Source: Aquicoccus sp. G2-2 (GTDB taxonomy: Bacteria; Pseudomonadota; Alphaproteobacteria; Rhodobacterales; Rhodobacteraceae). Taken from it: a stretch of 64,000 nucleotides of DNA. The position numbers and the translations under genes were made by a program. Within the stretch, counting starts at the first letter, position 1. Each line of letters starts with the position of its first letter. The DNA lies in the NCBI RefSeq assembly GCF_034555965.1, contig NZ_JAYDCK010000003.1, positions 992,001 to 1,056,000 on the forward strand, in the 5' to 3' direction. Below, piece after piece: positions 9,294 through 19,147 of the stretch. The notes under the pieces were generated by a model. The model was not told the DNA's origin. It did no database searches and was given only the letters and a program-made list of their open reading frames with translations.

Positions 9294-9868
9294 AGATATT
9301 TTACCATTATGAATCCGCCAATCAGCATGATCACGAATGCTGTGAACATCAAGCCCAGCCAGCGTTCGATAAAATCACGAATTGGTGCACCGAATTTCCA
9401 CAACAGGGCAGCCACGATGAAGAACCGCAAGCCCCGCGCCAATATGGACGTGGCCAGAAACGTGCCGAAGGCCATTCCCGTCCAGCCTGACATGATGGTG
9501 ATCACCTTATAGGGAAACGGCGTCATTCCCGCCGCCAGCACCGCCCAGAAGCCAAGATCGTTGAACCGTGTGTTGAAGGCGGCCATGGCATCGGCTTTGC
9601 CCATGGTCTGAAGAATCGGCAGGCCAATCAGGTCATAGGCGAAGGCACCGATGAGATACCCAAGAATACCGCCGAGAACAGACGCGATCAACGCCACCCC
9701 GGCGATCAGCCAGGCCCGGTTTGGCCGCGCCAGAATCATCGGGATCATGATAATGTCGGGCGGGATCGGAAACACCGAACTTTCCAGAAAGGCCACAACC
9801 GCCAGTGCCCAAAGCGCGCGCGGATGATCGGCAAGCCGCATCGTCCAGGCATATAAACTGCGTAACAT
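9290..9868 (-). CDS. DedA/YqaA-family membrane protein
   Basis: A 192-aa inner-membrane protein of the VTT (DedA, SNARE-associated) type. DedA relatives are linked to lipid carrier scrambling and membrane homeostasis; the YqaA branch is uncharacterised. The family core is visible as FLESSVFPIPPDIIMIPM, then a glycine-rich re-entrant segment (GGILGYLIGAFAYDLIG) and AGMTPFPYKVITIMSG. I set the start at MLRSLYAWTMRLADHP, because the longer frame to 10096 adds non-hydrophobic residues with no family match. It heads a two-gene operon with the DsbB-type gene. A conserved structured element lies at 9900-9967, just upstream. Confidence 0.88.
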   Translation of the reverse strand: MLRSLYAWTMRLADHPRALWALAVVAFLESSVFPIPPDIIMIPMILARPNRAWLIAGVALIASVLGGILGYLIGAFAYDLIGLPILQTMGKADAMAAFNTRFNDLGFWAVLAAGMTPFPYKVITIMSGWTGMAFGTFLATSILARGLRFFIVAALLWKFGAPIRDFIERWLGLMFTAFVIMLIGGFIMVKYL

Positions 9869-9899
9869 GGCCCGTGCGCCCCGATTTTGCCTCTCGAAA

Positions 9900-9967
9900 C
9901 GCGCGCAACAGTCAATCGTCGTGAGCGTTTCGGCATATTGTCGTGATTCAACAATAAGTCGAAACGC
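9900..9967 (-). promoter_or_regulatory. Conserved upstream element, copy D (shared with zwf and in part rseP)
   Basis: These 68 bases read on the minus strand match the zwf upstream region (31053-31120) at 54 of 68 positions. They contain inverted arms GCGTTTCG and CGAAACGC around an inner ATTGT/ACAAT pair. The element ends 31 bases before the DedA-type start codon. Function is unknown. Confidence 0.5.
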
Positions 9968-10090
9968 TTTAGCATGGCGCCAACCCTGCGAGAAATGCAA
10001 AAAATGGCCCCCCACACGCCAAACCGGGGCAGGGAAGCGCATTTTGGGCTTTCCGCGTCCGGGCCAACAGGTTAAACGGGGCCGTGTCAC

Positions 10091-10177
10091 GCCCAAGTGG
10101 CGGAATTGGTAGACGCAGGGGATTCAAAATCCCCCGCCTTCACGGGCTTGCCGGTTCGAGTCCGGCCTTGGGTACCA
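10091..10177 (+). tRNA. tRNA-Leu (anticodon CAA)
   Basis: An 87-nt class II tRNA with a long variable arm. The acceptor GCCCAAG pairs with CTTGGGT, the anticodon stem GGGGA/TCCCC encloses TTCAAAA with anticodon CAA, and the T arm has GGTTCGAGTCC. CCA is encoded. It reads UUG codons. Confidence 0.96.
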
Positions 10178-10974
10178 TTTCCCGGTTTGCCCCGCACGCG
10201 CGGGCGCGCGAAACCGGGACCGCGTGACACTTTGCATCACATAACGCGCTTGCCTGTGCGAATTGAGCTCGCTCAGAAGCACAGGCGATTCGTGCCGGTT
10301 GACCACGGGCACAGGCGATTCGTGCCAGTTGTCGGTGATTTGTGTTCAATTATCGGAAAATGCCCGCATTGGGCACAATCACGTGCCCAATTGCAGGCCG
10401 CTCTTCACCAGCATGAACATTTTTTCGGCATGATCGAGCCGGATCCATTGTTTCCGTATCAGAAACGCGGCCCGACACGTGCGGTCAACCCGCTGGCGCC
10501 CACCCATGCCTGCTTCACCCCGTAAACAAAGCGTTAACGTTGTGATTTCGCGTGGCCTGTCTTGGAAACAATCACCGCAATTAGCTGCTGAATTATGGCA
10601 AAACCGTGGCAACACTTCGGTCAGGGGGAGCATGAGTGCCCTTTTCCCGTCAAAATCTCGTTTGCCGAAAGTCCGGGGCAGGGTATTACTGAATCTGCCC
10701 GAACTGGGGGGCATGTCTGTTGGCCATGGGGCGGCCGCTGAACTGCGATGCATCGGCAAGATGCGAAAAGGAGCGCAGAGCGCGATTCGCTGCAGAATCG
10801 AACTTTGCGCCGAAGCTGCCATTAAGGTGCCCCGCACCTGTCTGCTTGCTCGACCTTTTCCTGTCCGACCTCGTGTATCGCGCGGAACCGAATGTGACGT
10901 TTGTGCGCCTGATCGGGCCACAGGCAGAGTCTGGGAACACTGTTGCCCGGGTGGTGATGAAAGGGTCTTGAACG
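10178..10974. other. About 800-bp spacer with a short direct repeat; no supported gene
   Basis: Reading frames here are short, overlap on both strands and show no family motif, signal peptide or coherent codon use. The notable structure is a 24-bp direct repeat with a 30-bp period (10279-10302 and 10309-10332, core GCACAGGCGATTCGTGCC). It is preceded by an inverted copy of its first eight bases (GCCTGTGC, 10252-10259), which could form a hairpin. The remainder probably holds the promoter of the RTX gene, but I cannot place it. Confidence 0.5.
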
Positions 10975-13891
10975 ATGGCTGATCTGACTTTGAATTGGGG
11001 GCTTTTCGGGGCTTTCGGCACGAATATGGGACCGACACAAACGGTCGATACCGGCGGCGTTGGCGTCACGGTGGATTTCACACCTCAGGATGAACACGCC
11101 GAGGCGTTCACCTATAACTCGGATGGCTTTGGCGGCCCGGAAGGGTTCGATTCGAATTCGTTTCTGAAGCTCTTTGGGGATGGCGGTGAAGGCGGGGTCG
11201 ATGAAACATCGGCGACCACCATTTCCTTTGCAGCAACCGATGACGCTTACGGCGACAACGTCCAGAACGTCAGCTTCCGTATCAACGATATCGACAGCGG
11301 CACGGACGATGTTTCGTCCTCAAGCCCCTATCATCTTGATATGCTTAACATTCATGCCTTCGACGCAGATGGCAACGAGGTGCCGGTGACCATCACCCCC
11401 GGTGCCGATGTTACCGCTGGCGCGGGGACGCTGGAAGGTGGCCCCGACGGGGTCAATCCAACAGATCCGACCGGCTCGGCCTTGATCGAGATCGCAGGCC
11501 CGGTCTCTCGTATCGAGGTCGGCTATGAGAACGGCGGCACCGGCGATCAGCGCGTGATGCTGACCGACATCAATTTTTCCACGACCGACGGCCATCTTGG
11601 ACCGAACTATATCGTCGAAGGGACGCCCGGCGACGATGATATCGACTTCGATTACACCGGCGACCCGCAAGGCGACCTGATCGACCATGGCGATAACATG
11701 CCCGGCAACCCGCCAGAGCAGGATACGGTCCAAGCGGGTGCAGGCGATGACACGGTTCATGCCGGCCTTGGCGACGACAGCGTGTTCGGCGGCGAAGGCA
11801 ATGACGACCTTCATGGCGAAGTGGGCGATGATTCGCTCTATGGCGAAGGCGGCGACGACCTGCTTGATGGTGGCGAAGGGAATGACAACCTGTCGGGTGG
11901 CGATGGCAGCGATACCGCACTTGGTGGTGACGGCAATGACGTGATCGACACGTCAGGTTCCGATCCGGCGATCGACGTGCCCACTTTCCCCGGTATCCCG
12001 GTTGATGCCGACCCGGAAGATGACCGCGATTCGGTCGATGGCGGCGATGGCGACGACACCATCACCACCGGCGATGACCGCGACACCATTCAGGGCGGTG
12101 CGGGTGATGACCATATCAACGCGGGCATCGACGACGACGTGATCGATGGCGGCGATGGCGACGACCTGATTACCGACCCGCAAGGTGCCGACAGCGTGCA
12201 TGGTGGTGAGGGCAACGATACCATTCTTGTCGGCATCGACACCTTCTCGGACTATGTCGGTGACGATCCCAACCTGCCGATCCCGGATGGCGCGGGCGGT
12301 GTGATTGCCAGCGACCCGAACACCACCGACGGTATGGATACCGTGTTCGGTGAAGGCGGCGACGACTCGATCGAAACCGGCGACGATGCCGATTACATCG
12401 ACGGGGGTAGGGGCTGACACCATCAATGCCGGAATCGACGATGACACCGTGATCGGTGGCGAAGGTGACGATTCGATCATCGGTGGCCACGGCTCTGACA
12501 TGATCGAAGGCAACGATGGCGATGACTGGATCAATGCAGGCGATAGTACCCTGCTTTGGGGTCAGGAACCTGATGCCACTGATCCTGTGCCGACCAACGG
12601 TATGGATACGGTGTTTGGCGGGCTGGGGAACGATACGATCTTCGGCCAAGACGATGATGACAGCCTTGATGGTGGCGACGGAAACGACGTGATTGATGGC
12701 GGCATTGATGATGACGTCATTCGTGGCCGGATGGGCGATGATACGCTTTTGGGCGATCAGGGTGCCGATACGATGACCGGCGGCTATGGCGATGACGTGA
12801 TCTATGGCGATGATACCGCCGGGACTTACGACATCCCCGACGCAACCGATCCCGACCCGGACGACAATCGCGACTTCCTCGATGGCCGTCAGGGCGACGA
12901 TACCATCTATGGCGGCGATGATGACGACACGCTTCTGGGTGGCAATGGCGATGACTACCTCGATGGTGGCATCGACGAAGACAGCATCACCGGCGGCGCG
13001 GGCGAGGATACGATCATCGGCGGCGAAGGGGCTGACTCGGTTTACGGCGAAAGCGGCCGCGACACGATCATCGGCAGCAATGTCGGCGATTACGTTCATG
13101 GTGGCTCCTCACCGGGCGGCATCAACCCGGCCGATGGCCTGCCGTATGACTACGACACGCTCGATCTTACCGGCTCGGCCCCGACTGGCGGCGGGCTCAG
13201 TGTGGAATACACCACCGCGGACCGCGAAGACGGGATCGTTCACTATTTCGACGATACCGGCGCTGAAACCGGCACCAGTGAGTTCCACGATATCGAGAAT
13301 GTCGTGCCCTGCTTCACCCCCGGCACCGCCATCGCGACGCCAAAGGGCGAGCGCATGGTTGAAGAGTTGACGCTTGGTGACAAGATCATCACCCGCGACA
13401 ATGGCATTCAGGAAATCCGCTGGATGGGCACTCGCACGCTGACCGGCTTCGAGCTGGCCCGCGCGCCGCAACTGCGCCCGATCCTGATCCAGAAGGGCGC
13501 GCTTGGCGATAACCTGCCCGAGCACGATATTCTTGTCTCGCCGCAGCACCGTCTGCTGATGACCGGCGACAAGGCGCAGCTCTATTTCGAGGAGCGCGAG
13601 GTTCTGGCTGCTGCCAAACACCTCACCGACCTGCCCGGTGTGGATGAGGTTGGCACGCTTGGCGTCACTTATGTCCACTTCATGTTCGACCAACACGAGG
13701 TCGTCCTGTCGAACGGCACCTGGACCGAAAGCTTCCAGCCCGGCGCCAATGTGCTTGGCGGCTTGGGGGCAGAGCAGCGCGACGAGATTTTCGCACTGTT
13801 CCCCGATCTGCAAACGGTGGACGGGGTGGAAAACTACGCCTCCGCGCGCCGTTCGCTGAAGCAATATGAGGCCCGCCTGCTGGTTCGCTGA
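10975..13891 (+). CDS. RTX calcium-binding repeat protein with C-terminal Hint domain (frameshifted here)
   Basis: Large secreted-type protein of about 972 aa after frame repair. Residues 1-205 form a compact N-terminal domain. A long array of glycine/aspartate nonapeptides (GGEGNDDLHGE, GGDGDDTIT types) follows, which fold as a calcium-bound beta-roll and suggest type I secretion. From 13310 a Hint domain starts at its nucleophile-type cysteine (CFTPGTAIATPKGERMVEEL) and runs to about residue 950; this Hint_2 type is frequent at the C-terminus of Rhodobacterales RTX proteins. The frame breaks at 12403-12407: restoring two G in that run gives DYIDGGVGADTI and keeps the nonapeptide register. 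A true pseudogene is possible but less likely. A strong terminator lies at 14010. Confidence 0.85.
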
Positions 13892-14009
13892 GCCAACCAT
13901 CCGGGAACTCAACCAAGGACGGAGCCTTGCTGCTCGCTGGCTCCGTCCGCCCAAATCCACATCAACGGATATGCAGCCGCCCAAAGCAGAGGAAGCTTTG
14001 CTCGGGCAG

Positions 14010-14041
14010 GGGGAAGAGGTGTCTGCCTCTTCCCCTTTTTC
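14010..14041 (+). terminator. Rho-independent terminator after the RTX/Hint gene
   Basis: The arms GGGGAAGAGG and CCTCTTCCCC form a perfect 10-bp stem followed by TTTTTCGTG. A second perfect 10-bp inverted repeat (GGACGGAGCC/GGCTCCGTCC, 13917-13948) lies just before it without a T tract. Confidence 0.88.
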
Positions 14042-14166
14042 GTGTGGGATTTCGTGTAAAACCCTTCAAATTTGTTGGCTTGGCTGAATTTTGACACGCT
14101 GCCGCATCAATTCCGCCGCGATTGGCCGGGAAAGTGAGGCGAAAACAAAGAGCAGCGAGCCAAGTC

Positions 14167-14580
14167 ATGATTCTGATTGATCCCATTCTGTTTGACGCCT
14201 CTGATTTCCCGGCAGGAGCGGTGTGTGAGATCTGCCCGCGTGGACCGGGACTTGGCGAAGACCGCCTGATCGGCGGTCCCGGCAGGGCGCCCTACAGCAT
14301 CATCGACCTGTCGCAGTTGCAAATCCCGGTCAGCATCGAATGGATGGGACCGGCGGAAGGCATCATCTGCGACGACACCGATTCAATCGTATTTCAGGGC
14401 GTCGCCGCCATTGTCCTGCCGCCGATCATGCGCGATCAGGCCACCAATGGCGAAATTGTGCTGCAAAACGCAGCGCGACCAATGACAGAGAACATCACCG
14501 CAACCGCCACACCGGGCCGCCTGCCATGGCCCGCGTCCAGTGGTGCGGACGCGATCGTCAGACGCGGGCGCGTGGCCTAA
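14167..14580 (+). CDS. Hypothetical protein
   Basis: I do not recognise this 137-aa protein. The frame has strong GC bias at third codon positions, like its neighbours, so it is probably real. The sequence has no signal peptide or membrane segment, a pair of cysteines early (CEIC) and one later (IICDD), and a basic end (RRGRVA). I prefer the ATG at 14167 (MILIDPILFDASDF) to an upstream in-frame start at 14122, whose residues are charged and look like leader DNA. It converges on the MocA-like gene with a 4-bp overlap of the ends. No function is assigned. Confidence 0.55.
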   Translation: MILIDPILFDASDFPAGAVCEICPRGPGLGEDRLIGGPGRAPYSIIDLSQLQIPVSIEWMGPAEGIICDDTDSIVFQGVAAIVLPPIMRDQATNGEIVLQNAARPMTENITATATPGRLPWPASSGADAIVRRGRVA

Positions 14581-15197
14581 ACCTGCCCTGACGCGCCGGA
14601 GCGGGCCTTGCGCCACGCCGCCCAATCTTCCGGCGTGTCAAGATCGACAAGCGCGTGATCGCCGGGCAAGGCGGTCAGGCGCAGGTCTTCTCCGGTTAAC
14701 ACGTCGCGCGCGCCTTGATCGCCGCTCACCCTGCTTAACGCATCAAACAACCGCGCCGGGAAGAGCACCGGATGCCCGGGAATGCCTTGCGCACTGGTGG
14801 CGCGGTGCGCCGCCTGCGGAGTGGTGCGGAACGCGGCCAGCATGGCGGCAATATCCGCAGCGGTGATTTCCGGCATGTCGGCGGGCAGGATCATCAACCC
14901 GGTGGCCTGTGCCTGTTGTGCGGCCAACGCCCCCGCGCGCAAGGAAACCGCCATGCCTTCGCGCCCGTCGATGTCGTCTGAGACATCCAAACCGGGATCA
15001 GTTATGCCTTGCAACACGCGCGCGCGGCTTGGGAAATCCCTTGATACGGTTACCAGAACATTTGCCCCGCTTGCCAGCGCCGCACGGGTCTGGCGCTCAA
15101 GCAATGGCACGCCGTCAACCGGCTCCAAGAGCTTGTCCGCCCCACGCATCCGGCTTGAGGCCCCCGCTGCCGGGATCAGGATCAGAACGTCAGACAC
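14577..15197 (-). CDS. Nucleotidyltransferase, MobA/MocA-like
   Basis: About 206 aa with the NTP_transf_3 fold. The nucleotide-binding loop is LIPAAGASSRMRGADKLL and the metal-binding aspartate lies in LPADMPEI. Relatives add CMP or GMP to molybdopterin (MocA/MobA) in molybdenum enzyme maturation, and the GxSxRM-xxxKLL pattern fits MocA-like members best. I set a GTG start giving VSDVLILIPAAG; an ATG 27 bp upstream is possible. The start overlaps the end of the upstream GcvT-family gene by 8 bp, so the two are probably co-translated. The substrate is inferred from family only. Confidence 0.8.
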   Translation of the reverse strand: MSDVLILIPAAGASSRMRGADKLLEPVDGVPLLERQTRAALASGANVLVTVSRDFPSRARVLQGITDPGLDVSDDIDGREGMAVSLRAGALAAQQAQATGLMILPADMPEITAADIAAMLAAFRTTPQAAHRATSAQGIPGHPVLFPARLFDALSRVSGDQGARDVLTGEDLRLTALPGDHALVDLDTPEDWAAWRKARSGASGQV

Positions 15198-17610
15198 CGC
15201 GCATCCGCGCGCCATCCGCATCAAAAAGCGGCGTGGTGATCAACCGTGCGGGGCGCATCTCGCCCAGAATCTCGATCTCCACCGCCAAGCCATCGGCGGC
15301 ATTCGCGCGCGGGATCAACCCCAATGCGATGCTCTGACCTGCGTGATGCGAATACCCGCCCGAGGTGCAGAAACCTTTCACCGCGCCGTCGATCCAGATC
15401 GGCTCATAGCCATGTACATCGGCATCCTCTGCCTCCACCGCGAAGGCGCAAAGCTGGCGCGCGGCCCCCGCTTCGCGCTCGGCCTCCGCCGCCTTGCGGC
15501 CAATGAAATCGGTGTTTTTCTTCCATGCAATGAAGCGGTCCATGCCGGTTTCGCCCGGCGTATAATCGGGCGAAAATTCCGACAACCACGAGCCGAAAAA
15601 CTTGTCGAGCCTGAGCGACATCATCGCCCGCATCCCGAACGGGCGCATCCCCATCGGCTCACCTTTTGCCCAAAGCACCTCCCACAGGCTGCGCTGTGCC
15701 ATCGGGTCGCAATAAATCTCGAACCCAAGATCGCCGGTATAGCTAACCCGTTGAACCAGACAATCGATCATTCCGATGCTCAGGTGGCGCAGATCCATGA
15801 ACCGCATGTCGGAAATATCGCTGCGTGTGCTGGCTTGCAGCACTTCGCGCGCTTTCGGGCCAGCAATCTGAAACCCGTTCAACCTGTCGGAGATATTCTC
15901 GACCCGCACACCATCTGTTTCATTGGCGGAAAACCACCGCATATGAAAGGCTTGCGCGCCATAGCTTGCGGTCAACTGAAACGCGTCGTCGCTTAGGCAC
16001 GAGACCGTGAAATCGCCGATCAAGCGGCCCTTTTCGGACAGCATCGGCGTTAGCGAAAGCCGCCCCGGTTTCGGGATGCGCCCGGCCATGATCCGGTCGA
16101 GCCAGCCGCGCGCGTCGGCTCCGGTGACAAGGTATTTGCCAAAATTATGCACCTCGTTGATGCCCACCGCCTCGCGCACCGCCTTGACCTCGCGCGCCGT
16201 CGCCTCCCAAGCGTTCGAGCGTCGGAACGATGGCTCCTCGAAACGCGGCTCGCTCGGGCCGGCGAAGTAATTGACCACCTCAAGCCCGTATTGCGCGCCC
16301 CAGACCGCACCCATATCGTCAAACAGATCATACATCGGCGTTTGCCGGAATGGCCGCGCGGCTGGCAGCTCCTCGTTCGGGTAGCTGACCGAGAAACGCT
16401 TCTGATAATTCTCGATCACCTTGGGCCTTGTATAGCCGGGCGTAATCCAGTCGCCAAAGCGCGCACAATCCATCGCAAAGGTGTCGCGCTCGCATTCGCC
16501 CTCGACCATCCATTGCGCCAGCATCAGCCCGACGCCGCCACCTTGGGAGAACCCCGCCATCACCGCGCATGCACTCCAGTAATTGCGCATCCCCGGCACA
16601 GGCCCGACCAGCGGGTTGCCATCGGGGGCGAAGGTGAACGGCCCGTGAATCACCGATTTCACCCCAGCGCGCTCCAGATCGGGAAACCGCTGATAAGCAA
16701 AGGCGATACTGTCTTCGATCTTGTCAAAATCATTGGGCAGCAATTCGTGGCCAAATGTCCATGGCGTTCCGTCGACCGCCCAAGGGCGGCAGGGCTGCTC
16801 ATAAAACCCGATGCAAAGCCCGTTACCCTCTTGCCTGAGATAGCTTTCCCCGGCCGGGTCCATCACATGCGGATGCTCAGCGCCTCCGGCCTTCATTTCA
16901 AGGATCAGCGGCACATCGTCGGTCACGATATACTGATGCTCCATCGGGTGCAGCGGGAAGTAAACCCCGGCCATTGCCCCCACTTCGCGCGCCCAAAGCC
17001 CACCTGCGTTGACCACATGTTCGGCATGGATCGTGCCCTTGTCTGTCACCACGTCCCATGTGCCATCGCTGCGCTGGCGGGTTTCGCGCACCATACAATG
17101 CGTCTCGATCTCGGCCCCGCCCATCCTTGCGGCCTTGGCATAGGCGTGGGTGGTGCCCGAAGGATCAAGATGCCCGTCAAGCGGGTCGTAAAGCCCGCCG
17201 ATGATGCCTTGGGTATTGGTGACAGGCGCAATTCTGGCGATGTCTTCGGGCCCGACGATTTCGGTTTCCAGCCCCATGTAGCGATGCTTGGCGCGTTCCG
17301 CCAAAAGCATGTCCATGCGCTCCTGATTGTCGGCCAACGTCACCCCGCCGACGTGGTGAAGCCCGCAGGACATGCCGGTGATCTCTTCCAACTCGCGGTA
17401 AAGCCGGATGGTATACCCCTGAAGCGCCGCCATGTTGGTATCGCCGTTAAGGGTGTGAAACCCGCCCGCCGCGTGCCAAGTGCTGCCCGAGGTCAGCTCC
17501 TCGCGCTCCAGCAGAATCACATCGCTCCAGCCAAGCTTCGTCAGATGATAAAGCACCGAACAGCCGACGACTCCGCCGCCAATGACAACAACCCTCGCCG
17601 TGGTTTTCAT
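15190..17610 (-). CDS. GcvT-family FAD-dependent oxidoreductase (dimethylglycine/sarcosine dehydrogenase-like)
   Basis: An 806-aa fusion. Residues 5-375 form a DAO-type FAD oxidoreductase with the dinucleotide fold VVVIGGGVVGCSVLYHL and the LLEREELTSGSTWHAAG segment. Residues about 430-800 form a GcvT-like folate-binding aminomethyltransferase domain with its C-terminal barrel. Enzymes of this layout oxidatively demethylate N-methyl amines such as dimethylglycine or sarcosine and pass the one-carbon unit to tetrahydrofolate. The start is the ATG after GAGGAACGCGAA; the longer frame adds unrelated residues. It runs into the MocA-like gene. It is a paralogue of the gene at 19148. The exact substrate is not resolvable by eye. 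Confidence 0.92.
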   Translation of the reverse strand: MKTTARVVVIGGGVVGCSVLYHLTKLGWSDVILLEREELTSGSTWHAAGGFHTLNGDTNMAALQGYTIRLYRELEEITGMSCGLHHVGGVTLADNQERMDMLLAERAKHRYMGLETEIVGPEDIARIAPVTNTQGIIGGLYDPLDGHLDPSGTTHAYAKAARMGGAEIETHCMVRETRQRSDGTWDVVTDKGTIHAEHVVNAGGLWAREVGAMAGVYFPLHPMEHQYIVTDDVPLILEMKAGGAEHPHVMDPAGESYLRQEGNGLCIGFYEQPCRPWAVDGTPWTFGHELLPNDFDKIEDSIAFAYQRFPDLERAGVKSVIHGPFTFAPDGNPLVGPVPGMRNYWSACAVMAGFSQGGGVGLMLAQWMVEGECERDTFAMDCARFGDWITPGYTRPKVIENYQKRFSVSYPNEELPAARPFRQTPMYDLFDDMGAVWGAQYGLEVVNYFAGPSEPRFEEPSFRRSNAWEATAREVKAVREAVGINEVHNFGKYLVTGADARGWLDRIMAGRIPKPGRLSLTPMLSEKGRLIGDFTVSCLSDDAFQLTASYGAQAFHMRWFSANETDGVRVENISDRLNGFQIAGPKAREVLQASTRSDISDMRFMDLRHLSIGMIDCLVQRVSYTGDLGFEIYCDPMAQRSLWEVLWAKGEPMGMRPFGMRAMMSLRLDKFFGSWLSEFSPDYTPGETGMDRFIAWKKNTDFIGRKAAEAEREAGAARQLCAFAVEAEDADVHGYEPIWIDGAVKGFCTSGGYSHHAGQSIALGLIPRANAADGLAVEIEILGEMRPARLITTPLFDADGARMRGV

Positions 17611-17808
17611 TTCGCGTTCCTCATAGCATTTTGCCTGTAAGAGAACCTGCCGCAAACCCACGCGCATGTCACGCCGCGACAGGGATGGTCGTTTTCCGGG
17701 GTTTGGCCGCGCCCGGCACGCCGGAAACGGTTGACATTCATCGCCATGGCCAGCCTCCTGTTCTTGGGCCACGCGCGCTGCTGCAACAGAAAACGAGTCC
17801 GTCGAGAC

Positions 17809-19044
17809 ATGCTTGAGAGCTTCCTTCTACGTCTTCGCCGCCTCTCGCGCAGGTTGGTCACCCGCGTCATTCTGATTGCGGCACTCTCATTGGTTTCGCT
17901 TTTGGTCGCGACCGTTTTCGGGCGCTTCATCCCTGATTGGCTGGGCGACTATTTTACCACGAAATCGCTCGATACCATTCTTGTGACACTCGCTTCGGTG
18001 ATGCTCACTGTCACCACTTTTTCGCTTTCTGTGCTGACCTCGTCGCTTCAGAACACCGCCTCCTCAATCAGCCATCGCGGCACCTTCATCATGCGCACCG
18101 ACACAACTGTGCATGGGGTTCTGGCCACCTTTGTCGGTGCCTTTCTCTTCTCGCTCATCGGCATCGTGCTGCGCGCCACGCCGCTGATGGGGGAAAAGGA
18201 AAGCGTGGTGTTGTTCATGTTTACCATGGTCGTCGTGCTGTTGCTGGTCTGGTCAATCATTCGCTGGATCAACCACATCGAAGATCTGGGCGCGCTGGAT
18301 TCCACACTTGGCGGGCTTCAACGCCGGGCGAACACGACGCTGAAAATGTATTCCGAGAACCCGGCACTTGGGGCCGTGCCAGCCGATGCGGTTGCGATTT
18401 CACGCTCTGCCGAGGCACCCGCCGCGGTCTCCCCGCGTGATGGCTATGTGCAGGTGTTTTATATGGACGGCCTGCAAAAGAAGGCCGAGCAACTTAACGC
18501 CACGCTCACCCTCGCGGTGCAACCGGGTGATTATGTGACCAAAGGCGCGCCGCTGATCCATGTTCGCCCGAAATCCGATACCGGCGCGGGCGATAGTGAC
18601 GCGCTTGATCGCGACGCAATTGCGGATCTCGCCGAAGAGATCGTGATTGGCAACATTCGCAATTTCGATCAGGATCCGCGTTTCTGTATTTCGGTGATCA
18701 GTGAAATTGCCAGCCGCGCACTTTCGCCCGGTGTGAACGATCCGCAAACCGCAATTGATGTGATCCATCGTCTTGGTGCCTTGCTCAAGCGCGTAGCACC
18801 TCTGGCTGCGCAAAACGACACTGATGCGCCCGAAGCGCAGGCCCGGTTTCCCGACCTCCGGCTTGCTCCGGTTTCGACAGAAACGCTTTACCGGCTTTCG
18901 ATTGATGCAATTGCCCATTACGCCGCCGATGCGCCTGAAGTGAACGCGGCCATTGATGAGACGCTGGCCATGCTGGCCGGCGCGTCCGGCCCCGCCGGGC
19001 AACGCGCGGCGAAGCAGCGCCTTTCTGCACGGGGCAGGGGCTAA
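17809..19044 (+). CDS. DUF2254 domain membrane protein
   Basis: About 411 aa. The N-terminal third has four hydrophobic segments (IAALSLVSLLVATVFG, ILVTLASVMLTVTTFS, GVLATFVGAFLFSLIGIVL, VVLFMFTMVVVLLLVWSII). The rest is soluble and includes RDGYVQVFYMDGL, ALSPGVNDPQTAIDVIHRL and NIRNFDQDPRFCISVI, all typical of DUF2254. The family's function is unknown. I chose the ATG giving MLESFLLRLRRLSRR, since the upstream extension is not hydrophobic or conserved-looking. The gene is divergent from one GcvT-family oxidoreductase and 103 bp upstream of the other. Confidence 0.85.
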   Translation: MLESFLLRLRRLSRRLVTRVILIAALSLVSLLVATVFGRFIPDWLGDYFTTKSLDTILVTLASVMLTVTTFSLSVLTSSLQNTASSISHRGTFIMRTDTTVHGVLATFVGAFLFSLIGIVLRATPLMGEKESVVLFMFTMVVVLLLVWSIIRWINHIEDLGALDSTLGGLQRRANTTLKMYSENPALGAVPADAVAISRSAEAPAAVSPRDGYVQVFYMDGLQKKAEQLNATLTLAVQPGDYVTKGAPLIHVRPKSDTGAGDSDALDRDAIADLAEEIVIGNIRNFDQDPRFCISVISEIASRALSPGVNDPQTAIDVIHRLGALLKRVAPLAAQNDTDAPEAQARFPDLRLAPVSTETLYRLSIDAIAHYAADAPEVNAAIDETLAMLAGASGPAGQRAAKQRLSARGRG

Positions 19045-19147
19045 GCCGGCTTTGCTTTGCCTCTGACCGACACCGCGTGTCGCATCCAGCAATTCAATCG
19101 CACTGGTTCGGCGTAATTCTGTATCCGGATCAAAGCGGGAGACCCAG

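Noticed and set aside
10279-10332. Possible CRISPR array
   Set aside because: Only two clear copies with a 6-bp gap; no spacer-sized intervals and no cas genes.
10379-11038. Minus- and plus-strand frames in the spacer before the RTX gene (for example 10379-11038 minus, 10479-10982 plus)
   Set aside because: They overlap each other, lack motifs or good ribosome binding sites, and have arginine/proline-rich shadow-like composition.
12395-12420. Programmed ribosomal frameshift in the RTX gene
   Set aside because: No slippery heptamer with downstream structure is evident, and nine other homopolymer breaks in the window have the same simple cause.
11700-13100. Short repetitive DNA resembling a satellite or CRISPR array
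   Set aside because: The repetition is the codon pattern of RTX nonapeptides; there are no constant repeats with unique spacers.
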